From Coemansia sp. RSA 487 (taxonomy: Eukaryota > Kickxellomycota > Kickxellomycetes > Kickxellales > Kickxellaceae), in assembly GCA_027577595.1 (NCBI GenBank), contig JANBRJ010000035.1:92247-156246 (forward strand): DNA of 64,000 bases, in the 5' to 3' direction. Shown one piece after another: positions 42,117-53,410 of the stretch. The position numbers and the translations under genes are program-made. Positions within the stretch are counted from its first letter, which is position 1. Each line of letters opens with the position of its first letter. The notes below the pieces were generated by a model, which worked only from the letters and a program-made list of their open reading frames with translations, had not been told where the DNA came from and did not search any database.

Positions 42117-43463
42117 GCATCGGCAGCATCAGCCACAATCCCTTCCTCTTCTTCCACTCCCAGCACAGCTGAACATCTGTCAAACCCAGCTGCTGCATCC
42201 TCATCCTCACATTCCTCTACAAACATTTCCTTTAACAGCGCCACGCAGGCTGCAAGCCCGTCTGATTCTGTATCATGCACCTTAGACAGTGGCGCACCGA
42301 TGTCGCTCTCGGTACGCGCTGCACAGGCCGGCCGTATGCCTGCACCTCTAACACAGGTCTCGGCTCTGTCGCGGGCATCCAGTGTCACTGCAGCAACATC
42401 AGCAGCAGCAACAACACCCTCGACACCGGTGGTATCGTCGTCGTTATCATCGCAACCAACAGCACCGCCTTCGGCCGGCTGCCGCACAAGCGAGCTTCAG
42501 ACATCGGTTTCAACAACAGACCTGACGTCCATTCCATACAACACACCGTTGCATGCTGCCGCGCAAGGCAGTCGTCAGCTACAGCTACAGCACCATCGTC
42601 ACCAGCTCGGACAGGCAACAGGGTCTGCATCGGCTGCCACTGGGCGGCGCACACGGTCACGGAACAACACAGGGTCTGCTGTGACAAACGCGTCGACATC
42701 GTCGCTTGTGTCGCCGGCCACTTGCAATGACCGGTCGTCGTCGTCGTCGTCAGCGTTGCTTGTACGGCGTCCACTGACACCACAGACAGTCAACAGCCTA
42801 TTTATTGTTCATGCCGACGGATACCGCCACCAGTCGCCCGACTCTCCAACACTCCACCTCGACCATAGATACAGCCGGAGATACCCGCAGCCATTGACGC
42901 CATCGCGCTCTTCGGCAGCGCTGTCGATGGACAGCACCATTGTCTCTGGCGGACACTCCACTTCAGCAGCAGCAGCAGCATCATCGGCAGCAGCAGCATC
43001 GGCAGCTGTGGTTGTAGTAGCAGACTCGGCTGTTGCTTCAACTTCTGTAGGAAACAGTAGCAGCCACTACAGCAGCTCTGCCAGCATTGCTAGACAGGCT
43101 CTGCGGCTCCATGCAGCCAGCGTCAGCGTCAGCACAGCAACAGTAGAGTCACAGGCGCTTTTGACGGGAAGTGGAAGCAATATGCCACAGTCACAGCAGC
43201 TGGAAACAGAGCAACGTAGCCACCAGCCGCCACAGCAGCACCAACAACAAACCCAGCAACAGCAGCAGCAGGACTTTCGCGGACGCACGGCCAGCGAGTC
43301 AGAACTTGGGCAGTTTGACGGTCCAGCATCAACACACTTGTCGTCGCTACCGTTACCGTCCGACTCGTCAGCAAATGCAGCCAACGTGTGTGGACGGCCA
43401 TCGACAACAGCGCACTATGACGTGCTGGGAATCGTAATTGAGTCTGAGCACAGCACCATTTGA
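40231..43463 (+). CDS. Unrecognised protein with helical DW repeats and long low-complexity tail
   Basis: Proposed model: exon 1 at 40231-40303 (MTNTNNTPNAQYILPSKELD then WWSE), exon 2 at 41086-43463, giving 816 residues. The junction is in phase (codon GAG/AT gives Asp). The intron would be 782 nt and pyrimidine-rich, with a weak GTACCG donor and a good TTTTGTAG acceptor. The alternative is an intronless start at the ATG at 40977. Residues 25-235 are ordered and helical, with three spaced boxes of the form xhRxhxxDW near 116, 165 and 199 (VRYVTADW, VRELTKDW, IRTLVSDW). KRARN-type basic residues follow, then an acidic patch (DNSDDGDNDTES) and over 500 residues rich in S, T, A and Q. I do not recognise the family. 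It could be a nuclear regulator, but that is speculation. Confidence 0.6.
42087..42119. repeat. CAACAG hexanucleotide repeat in coding sequence
   Basis: About five tandem GCAACA units run into GCAGCAGCA, encoding alternating Ala-Thr then Ala in the low-complexity tail of the preceding gene. A second CAG-rich tract (polyQ) lies at 43224-43271. Confidence 0.85.
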
Positions 43464-44010
43464 CCCGAATCCTCTGTGTAAAAGCCTTTTGCCTCTGCTG
43501 GGGGTTTTGGTGGTGGTTTCTTTTGTCCCTTGCGTTTTTTTTTCAGCATCCTGTTTCTTGTAGAATTTTTCTTTTTGCTAGAAAAGAAGGGGGACGCGCC
43601 TCAAAATTTTCTCTAAATAACGTACTTTATCCATCTACAGCGTACGCAATGTTACCAAAAGGGTTATCTCTAGACTCTTGAAGACAAAAAATTAGCAAGA
43701 CGATTATTCTTGAAAAGCAGAAAAGAGGATAAGGGGAGAGGCATGTTAGTGATGTGTGTGGTAATGTGACCCATGGTGGACAAAGAGACATTCTTCCTTG
43801 CGTTCTAGTCCCTGCAAATGGTGTAAGCAGATGGACGCTTTCTTGGCTTGGCGTTCTTGTTTCTGTTCTTTTCTTTTCTTTTCTTTAATATCTTTTTTTA
43901 CATACCTTGCTTTTCTCTATTATAGCTACCTAGTCTTTACTGCTACAACAATAATTAAACGGCTATCACGTAGACTTCACCAACACCTAAGACGTCCGAA
44001 AGAAGCAAAG
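43464..44010. other. Spacer with Pbi2-like gene promoter/leader
   Basis: 547 bp without a gene. 43850-43925 is strongly T/C-rich, followed by TTATAG at 43920, so a leader intron or a CT-rich promoter for the next gene is possible. Open frames here are T-run artefacts. Confidence 0.4.
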
Positions 44011-44286
44011 ATGGCGGACACTGTAGAACAGCAACCACAAACGGAAACCCCTTCCTCTAACAAGCTGACGATTATTCGATTCAAGGACGACGCAACTGCC
44101 GAGGACCGCAGCAAGATCGAGAAGGCAATCATCGACAATGGCGGCACAGTCGAGAAGCGTATGGATCTGATTGGAGCCATTGGAGTCAAGCTAGGCGATG
44201 CGCATGCCGCCAACATTAGCTCCTTCCACGAACAGCACAATGGTATTGACTTTATGGAGGAAGACAATACTTTACATACCCAGTAA
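44011..44286 (+). CDS. PBI2: Inhibitor I9-type protease inhibitor (Pbi2/proteinase B inhibitor-like)
   Basis: Small 91-residue protein. After a polar N-terminus (MADTVEQQPQTETPSS) it has the I9 propeptide-like beta-alpha-beta fold: LTIIRFKDDATAEDRSKIEKAI, GGTVEKRMDLIGAIGVKL, ISSFHEQHNGIDFMEEDN, ending LHTQ. The EED..xHT end matches the inhibitory tail of yeast Pbi2, which blocks vacuolar subtilisin-type proteinase B and also acts in vacuole fusion. No signal peptide is seen, which fits a cytosolic inhibitor. The start is the ATG at 44011 with A at -3. Convergent with PER1, 122 bp between stops. Confidence 0.85.
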   Translation: MADTVEQQPQTETPSSNKLTIIRFKDDATAEDRSKIEKAIIDNGGTVEKRMDLIGAIGVKLGDAHAANISSFHEQHNGIDFMEEDNTLHTQ

Positions 44287-44408
44287 GCAAGCGAGCTACA
44301 TGGGGGAGGGAGGAATTCCGCTAGAGCACGTTATTATTTAGTCCTTTTGCCTTTTACTGTTCAAGAAAGGAGAAAGAAAAGAGAGCATGTAAAAAAGACG
44401 TAAATTTA

Positions 44409-45395
44409 TTAGCTCTTGCGTAGCTGATCCAGACGCACATCCCAGTTGGCATCGTTGATGAGGTAGTCGTACCAGTGAGCCACGATGGGAATGGTGGCGG
44501 CATGCCACAGCGAATGTGCGTCAAAGATATCGCATAGCGGCGGGAAGTCAAAGGCTTCGAGCGCAAAGGCCATATCGGTAAGCACGATCAGCATGGCTGG
44601 TTTCCACCAGAACGGCTGGCCGTTGCGGTACGCCTGGAACGTAACAACAAACCATACAAGGTTGCACAGCAGGCCGACCATGGCGTTTGCCATCATGTTG
44701 TATCCATAGTCGAAGCGCACGAAAGACAGGTAGGCAACGTGCAATGCGTAAGGGATTGCGCAGGCGATGGCCAGACCCTTGGTTTCGGACCACGTGCTCA
44801 GCCGCAGGGCGCGCACGGTGCCCAGGAAGAAGATGTACAAAACGTTGAGTCCGGCCGAGAAGTAGTCCAGCTTCTCGGTCAGCGGGAAATCCCTGATGTG
44901 GAAGACCGTTGAGCAGAGCCACGTCCACGTGCCCAGAACCACGAAAATGCTGAGCCACTTGCGCATCGGGTGCGTTTCTGGCACTTGCTTGCGCACTGGC
45001 GTCCACCCACGGATATGCATTGCGCCGTTCAGGATGCTGAATATGACGCTGGCCGGCTCCTGGACACCCAGGATCCGCACAAATGGCCACTTGCCGTGGT
45101 ACTGGTGGATGCGGCCCTGGGGCGACCGCTGCCTGGCCTGGTGCGTCTGCTGGCGCTGGCACTTGTAGTCGCAGTTGCTTTCGCACGTCCAGAAAAGCGC
45201 GCGCAGGTACAGGGGCAGCGGCGAGGCGGTGTCCCCGGTGCATTCGTCGCGCACACATGTGCGTACGCATCGCTGGAACCCGATCTGCCGATCCCCCGAA
45301 GACGCTATGGTTGCGTGCGCAAGCAGTAGCAGGACCGTCGCCAGTGCTGCGCACAGTCCCCACTTCCGCGCTCTCCGCCGTGCTCCAAGTATCAT
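44409..45395 (-). CDS. PER1: Per1/PGAP3 GPI-anchor remodelling protein
   Basis: A 328-residue membrane protein of the CREST superfamily, which removes the sn-2 acyl chain of GPI lipids in the ER so that saturated chains can be installed. An N-terminal signal (about 1-31, LCAALATVLLLLAHATIASS) precedes a luminal cysteine-rich segment (CVRTCVRDEC, CESNCDYKCQ). Several transmembrane helices follow. Family-conserved patches are GKWPFVRILGVQEPASVIFS, STVFHIRDFPLTEKLDYF (His and Asp of the putative catalytic centre) and DAHSLWHAATIPIVAHWYDY near the C-terminus (His residues). Length is close to human PGAP3 (320) and yeast Per1 (357). It is divergent from Nup43, 636 bp apart. Confidence 0.95.
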   Translation of the reverse strand: MILGARRRARKWGLCAALATVLLLLAHATIASSGDRQIGFQRCVRTCVRDECTGDTASPLPLYLRALFWTCESNCDYKCQRQQTHQARQRSPQGRIHQYHGKWPFVRILGVQEPASVIFSILNGAMHIRGWTPVRKQVPETHPMRKWLSIFVVLGTWTWLCSTVFHIRDFPLTEKLDYFSAGLNVLYIFFLGTVRALRLSTWSETKGLAIACAIPYALHVAYLSFVRFDYGYNMMANAMVGLLCNLVWFVVTFQAYRNGQPFWWKPAMLIVLTDMAFALEAFDFPPLCDIFDAHSLWHAATIPIVAHWYDYLINDANWDVRLDQLRKS

Positions 45396-46031
45396 CGATA
45401 TTACTTTTTGTTGTTTGTTTACTTTTGTTGCGCAAAACGAGAAGGGGGAGGCAGTAGACAGTATGATATGTAAATATAGACGATGGTTGTATAAATGGTT
45501 TTACACAGTAGACATGAAACAAAGAAAGGAAAAAGGGGGGAGAAAAGGAGAGATTGGGAGATGAAAAAGAAGACGGGTTCAAAGTTTAAGGTTTGGTGTT
45601 GTGCTGCATTCATCCACTCCATGATTTTTTCACCTCCGCATCCAAAACTGAAAGCTAATGCGACATATGGTCAACATCCCCTTTCGTTGTATATATAATA
45701 CCTATGTATAAAAAAGGATGGTTCCCCCCACATCTACCAGAAAAAAACATGAAAGAGTGCATAGCGGGGGTACCAAGAGAACTAGAGACCCAGCAGATGC
45801 CAGATCACATGTACTGGTCCCAATATTGTCTAATAGTACAGTTCGCGATCCCCAACAGCAGCATTTCCCAGCTCTCGCTGTGCGCTTCTGTATCTGCCAA
45901 AAATAACACCTCCTCACTCCGCGCTTGTACTATTTTTTATTTTACTTTATTTTTTGCACTAGGCCACCAACCATCTATTTCCCAGCAACCACACAGCCCT
46001 TTGCCCAAAAGCAGCAGACAATAGCGATCCA
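45396..46031. promoter_or_regulatory. Divergent spacer PER1 / NUP43
   Basis: 636 bp between two start codons pointing away from each other. 45500-45560 is A/G-rich on the + strand. A TATATATAA run is at 45690-45698 and TATTTTTTATTTTACTTTATTTTTT at 45932-45956 (given as a description of a T-rich tract). No gene is seen. Confidence 0.4.
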
Positions 46032-47117
46032 ATGTCACTGCAGGTACAACCCGTCGCTCGAAGAATCACCGCGGTGGCCTGGCTCCCACCACGCGCAGGA
46101 AACGCTTACAACGACGCTGACCTCCACTTTGTCACCGGCTCAGGTGGTAAGCACAGAGAGCTCGTTCTATGGACCACAGTCAATCCCGACTTTGACAACG
46201 ACACCGAGGGCGCCCAGGATAGTGCAGACGAGCGGCCACTGGCGTCGCTGATAGCCAAGGTCGCGCACGACGGAGATATCCACGGCATTGCTGCGTTATC
46301 CGACATTGTCGCCACAGTATCCTCGTTTGGCACAATCTCCATATACCAAGCCGACCACGGCCATTCGGATGACACATCGCGTCTAGCGCTCCGCGAATCG
46401 ATCACGGCACACCGATTCGCGAACAGTGAGCGTGCATCGGGTACAGCGCTGGCAATGCAGCCTGTGGACTCGCCTGACGCTGAGGTCGCCAGCTGCGGCG
46501 AGGATGGGTGCATCGCGTACGCGCAAGTATCGCGACTCGACGCGCTCCAGCAACACGAGGTCGACAGCACTGTAATCACTGGTATTTGTTGGCCCACGCC
46601 GGCACAAACCGCCATATCGACACGTGGAGGCCAAGTTAAGCTGTTCGACCGCCGCACGCCCGCAGACGTCTCTGCCGTCTTCGTCAGCCCGTCCACTTCG
46701 TATGCTTTTGAATGCATTGCCGCGCATCCGTCGCAGTCGTTTAGGCTGGCTACGGGCACGGATTCTGGTGCGGTGTTGCTTTGGGATACAAGGAACTTGA
46801 AGAGCCCAGCCATGGAGGTCTTCAATGTACATGGGTCGAATGTCTGGGATGTCCAGTTTGATCCGACCAATTCTGGCAGAATCGTCTCGTGCTCTGATGA
46901 TGCTACTTTGGCTGTCACTCAGTGGTCCACCGATGGCGCTGATGCTTCGTCGTCTGCTAGGGATGTGCGCCGCGTCTCCAGCTTCTTCAACGTCTTGTCC
47001 GTCAACTGTCTCGATGTCTGTCCGTTTACTAGATCAAGCATTATTGTTGCTGGCTCAGACAGCGGGAATTTGTTAATTGAGAAATCCACTAATGATGACG
47101 ATTTCCAGCTATTCTAA
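46032..47117 (+). CDS. NUP43: Nup43-like WD40 nucleoporin
   Basis: A 361-residue, intronless WD40 propeller. The opening RRITAVAWLPP, followed by a glycine/serine loop and ELVLWTTVN, matches Nup43, a member of the Y (Nup107-160) complex of the nuclear pore scaffold. Further blades: HDGDIHGIAALSDIVATVSSFG, AEVASCGEDGCIAY, AISTRGGQVKLFDRR, FRLATGTDSGAVLLWDTRN, SNVWDVQFDPTNSGRIVSCS and SVNCLDVCPFTRSSIIVAGSD, the last close to the Nup43 C-terminal blade. Length is close to human Nup43 (380). Budding yeast lacks Nup43 while many other fungi keep it. Confidence 0.85.
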   Translation: MSLQVQPVARRITAVAWLPPRAGNAYNDADLHFVTGSGGKHRELVLWTTVNPDFDNDTEGAQDSADERPLASLIAKVAHDGDIHGIAALSDIVATVSSFGTISIYQADHGHSDDTSRLALRESITAHRFANSERASGTALAMQPVDSPDAEVASCGEDGCIAYAQVSRLDALQQHEVDSTVITGICWPTPAQTAISTRGGQVKLFDRRTPADVSAVFVSPSTSYAFECIAAHPSQSFRLATGTDSGAVLLWDTRNLKSPAMEVFNVHGSNVWDVQFDPTNSGRIVSCSDDATLAVTQWSTDGADASSSARDVRRVSSFFNVLSVNCLDVCPFTRSSIIVAGSDSGNLLIEKSTNDDDFQLF

Positions 47118-47164
47118 AAGGGGTCCGGAGGTAGGAGTTGGGTTAGAAGTCAAAATCATTTTTG

Positions 47165-47475
47165 AGCTGATCCCACTGTGCGCGCGTGTGGTGCTGGCAC
47201 AGGCTCGACTCCGGCTTCAGTCACTGTTGAGAGGAGCTAGGGCATAGTTGGGCGAGAGAGCCAGCTCCCCCAGCACACGTGTGTATGTCGTCAAGCGTGT
47301 GCCAACGTCCCAGGATCGACTCCAGGCAAAACCCTCTGGCCGCTGCTGCCAAACCTCTCAAGAAGCTTCGTCTGTGCTTCTCTTCGCTCCAGTTGCTTCC
47401 TTCCAAGCAAGTCGGTTTTTTCGCTAGCCTTTTTGTTAGTCTTTCAGTTTGTCATTCCTCCACAGACATTGATTG
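47165..47475 (-). repeat. Dispersed repeat, copy R3 (3' part, inverted)
   Basis: The complement of this segment aligns with 22480-22760 over nearly its full length and with 18340-18450 at its start (GTCTGTG, GACAAACTGAAAGACTA, CCGACTTGCTTGG, CGAAGCTTCTTG). The 5' part of the repeat is absent on this strand but is present nearby in the opposite orientation (R4). Confidence 0.85.
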
Positions 47476-47510
47476 AAGGAAGTTTGGTATTATGAGGAAG
47501 TATATATAGT

Positions 47511-47570
47511 TTTTTTTTGGGGAATTTGTTCATCATGCTGAATCGCCAGCATCACAATGTGGGCACCAAG
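47511..47570 (+). repeat. Dispersed repeat, copy R4 (5' part)
   Basis: Aligns with 22424-22480 and 18270-18345: a T-run, then AATTTGTTCATC, CTGAATCGCCAGC and CACAATGTGGGCACCAA. It lies back to back with R3, as if one repeat copy had its 3' part inverted or two truncated copies had met. Confidence 0.8.
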
Positions 47571-47580
47571 CACAGTACCA

Positions 47581-47608
47581 GAGGTTGTATTTATACAAAC
47601 ACCCCTTG
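47581..47608. repeat. Palindromic TTTATACAAAC element, copy 2
   Basis: Nineteen of the first 20 bases match 5241-5260. It directly follows R4 and lies about 230 bp upstream of the first recognisable coding segment of the AAA/PDDEXK relic, so it could be a core promoter. Confidence 0.55.
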
Positions 47609-47816
47609 GTAAAGGAAAGGAATCTAAGCACCGAAACATCATATTCTTGTATTGTTTTTGGACCAAAAAATTATTGTGTAGAAAAGCCACGTAAAAATTA
47701 CCTTTTTTCTTGCGCAGCAGCATTTTTTGTTATTTTTTGCTCATTTCTAAACTTTTCTGCTTATATTCCTTTAAATTATCTGAAAAGGCTTTTTACGCCT
47801 GTTATTAATTGCATTG

Positions 47817-50420
47817 GGTAACTCTGGTTCGCGCAAGGGCACAGAAGAGCAAGTATACAGTTTGCGCAGACGCACAAAGGAAATCGACTATTCCGATACA
47901 AAATCTAACAAACGCTTCAGAGTCAGCTCTAAAGGCGACAGCAATGATACAATCGACTCTGGTAGTCAACAGCATCTACCACTCCAAGTCAGGGATATAT
48001 CTGCAAGCATGCTGCCTCAAGAGCCAAGCGGTGGCGGCGAACCGGGCAGTTCTAGGCTGACGCCAGAACATCAGTCGAAAGTTCAGAAACCACCGTGCAA
48101 GTACTTTCATAACGCAGAATATAATTGTATTGTTTGTCCAACACTATAGCTCCCTCTGTGTATATTGATATCCGTACTTTGCATTTACCGATAAATATAT
48201 TTTTTGTGTAGTTTCTTCAAAGGTTTCAGGAAGATGGATTCGGACTGATGGCGATTTTAAGAACTTGGAGCAAAGCTCGGCAATCGTCATTTGATAAAAC
48301 GCTTATATCCAAAGCGTTATTCGAGGTCAAAGAGACATCAGGTTGTATTTGCTTGCAGAAGTAGTTTAGAAAAACGTTCAGTTTTTCGATCGTCGAAGAG
48401 TCCTTCAGCGTATCAAATAGCACCGATAGCACTCCAGTCGATGGTATGTATATGCTTGACGAAACCAAGTGCCGCAGTGTCCGCGAGAATTTTTCGAAAA
48501 CAAGCTGCTGTACTACGATACGGAGCTAGAGTTTTGCCACGAGCACTTTTGCAAGCACCCTGTCATTCGTAGTGATCTCAAGCTAAGTGTATATGTTTTA
48601 CTGCTTGTGTCTTGCCTATTCTTTTCATCTGTGCTGATACCGCTTTGTTTTCTGCGATAGAAATGTTAAAATAATAGACCGTTGCCGGCGATTCCCTTGG
48701 TTCTTTCTATGAAAGCCTTGCTAGCTGCGTTAACGACACTATTGATGTATGGCTTAAAAGGACGAAAGGACAACGTTTTTCTCAGGACACAAAGAATGCA
48801 TACGATGAGCTAAAACGGGCACGCAAATCATTTAATAGCCTTCTGACCTCTTCTACGGATGAACGGCTAAAAAAATCTACATCTCGCGTTCGATCTGTTT
48901 GAGAACCTTGCAAGCTTTTTGAAGACGCAATATCGAAGCAAGTACATCGTTCTTCCTGACGAATACGACATCCCACTGACCCGGCTTCGAGGCAAACCCT
49001 GGAAAGCCGAGGCGCTAGAAATCTACACTAGTCTCCTTAGTTCGATACTCAAGGCAAGTATGCGGAGGGCTTAGATGGTGTGCTTCTCCACATTATCTTT
49101 GGATATTCATCTAAAATATGCAATTGTTGTTTCGTTATGCTATCCTTAAATGTAGGAGAATAAGGACCTCAAGACTGGCATGTTGGTGGGCGTTCACAAC
49201 ATCGATATTGGGCAAATGGCATCTGGAGCTAACAACATAATATATGTCTCTTGCCGCAGACATCACATTGGGATGCAAACTAGGAAGTACAGTCCAAGCT
49301 CATCTGCGGTATTCCTTTATGAGCTTGCAAAAAATAGACTGCTCAAAAATGCCGCTCAGCCATTCTGGAGATTAGGGAGAGGTAGTGCTATCATTGCCCA
49401 AATAGTACGCACAAATTGGAAGATAACCGGCAAGCTGGCCTTCCATCTTAGTAGAGAGCACAATGACACTTTCCTGCCAGCAACGTTTGTCGTGGGAAAC
49501 ATCGACCTAGCCCATTCTAAGCTGAGTTTATTATGCTTGGTGAGTCTAGTCTTCCCGACGATCTGGAGTTTTCGGATGGTCCACTTAACGAGTTGGTGAC
49601 CCTGTTCTTGTGCATGGGGTATTTGACGCTGGGGGACTCTAACACCATCAGGATCCCCGATGGAGAGCTTTTAGAGGTGTGGGAGAATATACTACAGATG
49701 GCTATATACAACAGCGAGGACACCAATGTATGGAACACAGAGCGCGAGGAACTTTTACAGGGCTTCTGCAGCGGCGATATGCGCATGCTGCATAAACAGT
49801 TTCATGATATAATTCAAAATCTCTCGAACAAATCACGCAATGCACTAGAGGCAGTCAGCACAGACCTCTTCCGAACTTTTATACTCACCAAAATCGAAAC
49901 TGGTGGCCGTGGTTCAGGACAGCCGAAGGCTGCGACCATCATCGAGGCCGAAAGCGGCAGCGGGAAGTACGGCTGGCGCCTCATAATTTCTGGTGAGCTT
50001 GCGGGACACAATTGCCCAGATGTTGTCACTATCGAGTTCAAGCGTTTCGATTCAGAGAAGGCTAACAATGAATATTATCCGCTCACGCGGGCACACGAAG
50101 TGCTCAGACAGATTGTTGAAAAACAGTATACCAGTAATGTCCCACACACTCACAAAAGAGCAGATATTGCCATTTCCATTGGCGACTGCAAAGTGACCAT
50201 CGGGCAGCGCGTCTGGAAGCAGGCATCGCCTAAGGAGCTAGAAAATACTATTGATGCGTCAAGGGATTGTGCAAGTTTTTCCACGACTTTCAACAAAAAA
50301 AGCCTGCCAGTCGAGGAATTGGACCGACAGCTAGTCGATCTAGATAGTCGTGGCTGGATTGACGTCGACAAATGGATGGCAGTTCCACCCAACGCTCTTT
50401 TCAGGGGTTATAGGGTTTAA
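47817..50420 (+). pseudogene. AAA-ATPase-like/PD-(D/E)XK (PDDEXK_9-type) protein, decayed
   Basis: Coding relics in order: a polar N-terminus (47817-48100); LRTWSKARQSSFDKTLISK then a ruined Walker A (TAG at 48365, followed by FRKT where RRFGKT is usual); REFFENKLLYYDTELEFCHE with KHPVIRSDLK in a shifted frame; an intron whose donor reads CTAAGT (48583) in place of GTAAGT; VAGDSLGSFYESLASCVNDT; another shift at an A7 run (48869-48875); YIVLPDEYDIPLTRLRGKPW; a GC-type donor at 49054; KTGMLVGVHNIDIGQMASG; then, after a further shift, an open frame from 49533 with YLTLGDSNTIRIPDGELLEV, VVTIEFKRFD and ADIAISIGDCKVTIGQRVW. This is the layout of AAA-ATPase-like proteins with a C-terminal PDDEXK_9 nuclease. 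The family is common in microbial and early-diverging fungal genomes. The intact last 295 codons suggest recent decay or a surviving fragment. Confidence 0.75.
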
Positions 50421-52656
<2,236 letters not shown>

Positions 52657-53049
52657 GAAATATCAAGAAGAAACTAGTATCTTTTTTCATTTTTTGTCTG
52701 GCTGCGTAGTGGATTGTCCTGTTAATGTACTTTGTAAAACAATATACATTTGCTTACAAGCTGGCAATCCTACATGTGTTTTTGCTGAGCCCATGCTTGT
52801 ATTGTATAAACCCCTGATCCCCCCAAAAAAACAACGGCCATTTTAAAGGAGGATTTACCCTTTTATTGAATTCCACAAATGCACATTGTATGCGCCTTGA
52901 AGCAGCAATCTTGTCATGCGTCCTATAACTGGATTCCTTCTTCAAATGAAACAGCAACTGAACACGTTATCAGACAGTTAAACGCACTCCCATGTAAGTT
53001 ATTTGATTGCACCAAGTCGAAATAAAAAATATGTGAAAGCAAATTTGCC

Positions 53050-53410
53050 ATGCCATTGCTGAAATTGGTATATCCTTTCACCGAAAGCGTTTACAAGTCA
53101 GTCTTTGAATCAGCAAGGTTGAATCCTGTATTCGAAACCAAGATTAGCGTGTATGATCTACAATTGCTTTTTCCTTTCCTGGTCAGTGCAGTACCTTTTT
53201 ACAATTAATTGCCGATGATCGTCGGCATCTGTGTTAATATTCCATCCACTCGCTTACGATTGCAGCCAATGTTCTCATCCTATAGTTTTGAATTTCTTGA
53301 ACAATTCAAAAAAAAAGTAAAACAAGTGGTGCTTTCTGTTACGTCTTCCTAGGGCATTTTGCGGAAAACGCTGTCGATCACTTCAATTTACTGTCAATAC
53401 ACCATGTGAT
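53050..53410 (+). pseudogene. Unidentified degraded coding fragment
   Basis: An ATG at 53050 opens a 52-codon frame with protein-like content (PLLKLVYPFTESVYKSVFES, NPVFETKISVYDLQLLFPFL) ending near 53208. A possible intron follows (GTCAGTGC donor-like, GATTGCAG at about 53266). Beyond it, MFSSYSFEFLEQFKKKVKQV and GHFAENAVDHFNLLSIHHV appear in different frames. No family is recognised. It could be chance open sequence. Confidence 0.25.

Larger units (their letters stand above)
47118..47816. other. Repeat-filled spacer upstream of AAA/PDDEXK relic
   Basis: This 699-bp gap holds two dispersed-repeat segments in opposite orientation (47165-47475 minus, 47511-47570 plus) and the palindromic TATA-like element at 47581. 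47620-47800 is AT-rich leader sequence. Confidence 0.6.

Noticed and set aside
44548-45582. 344-codon minus-strand frame overlapping PER1
   Set aside because: Offset frame of the real PER1 gene; the PER1 frame carries all family motifs.
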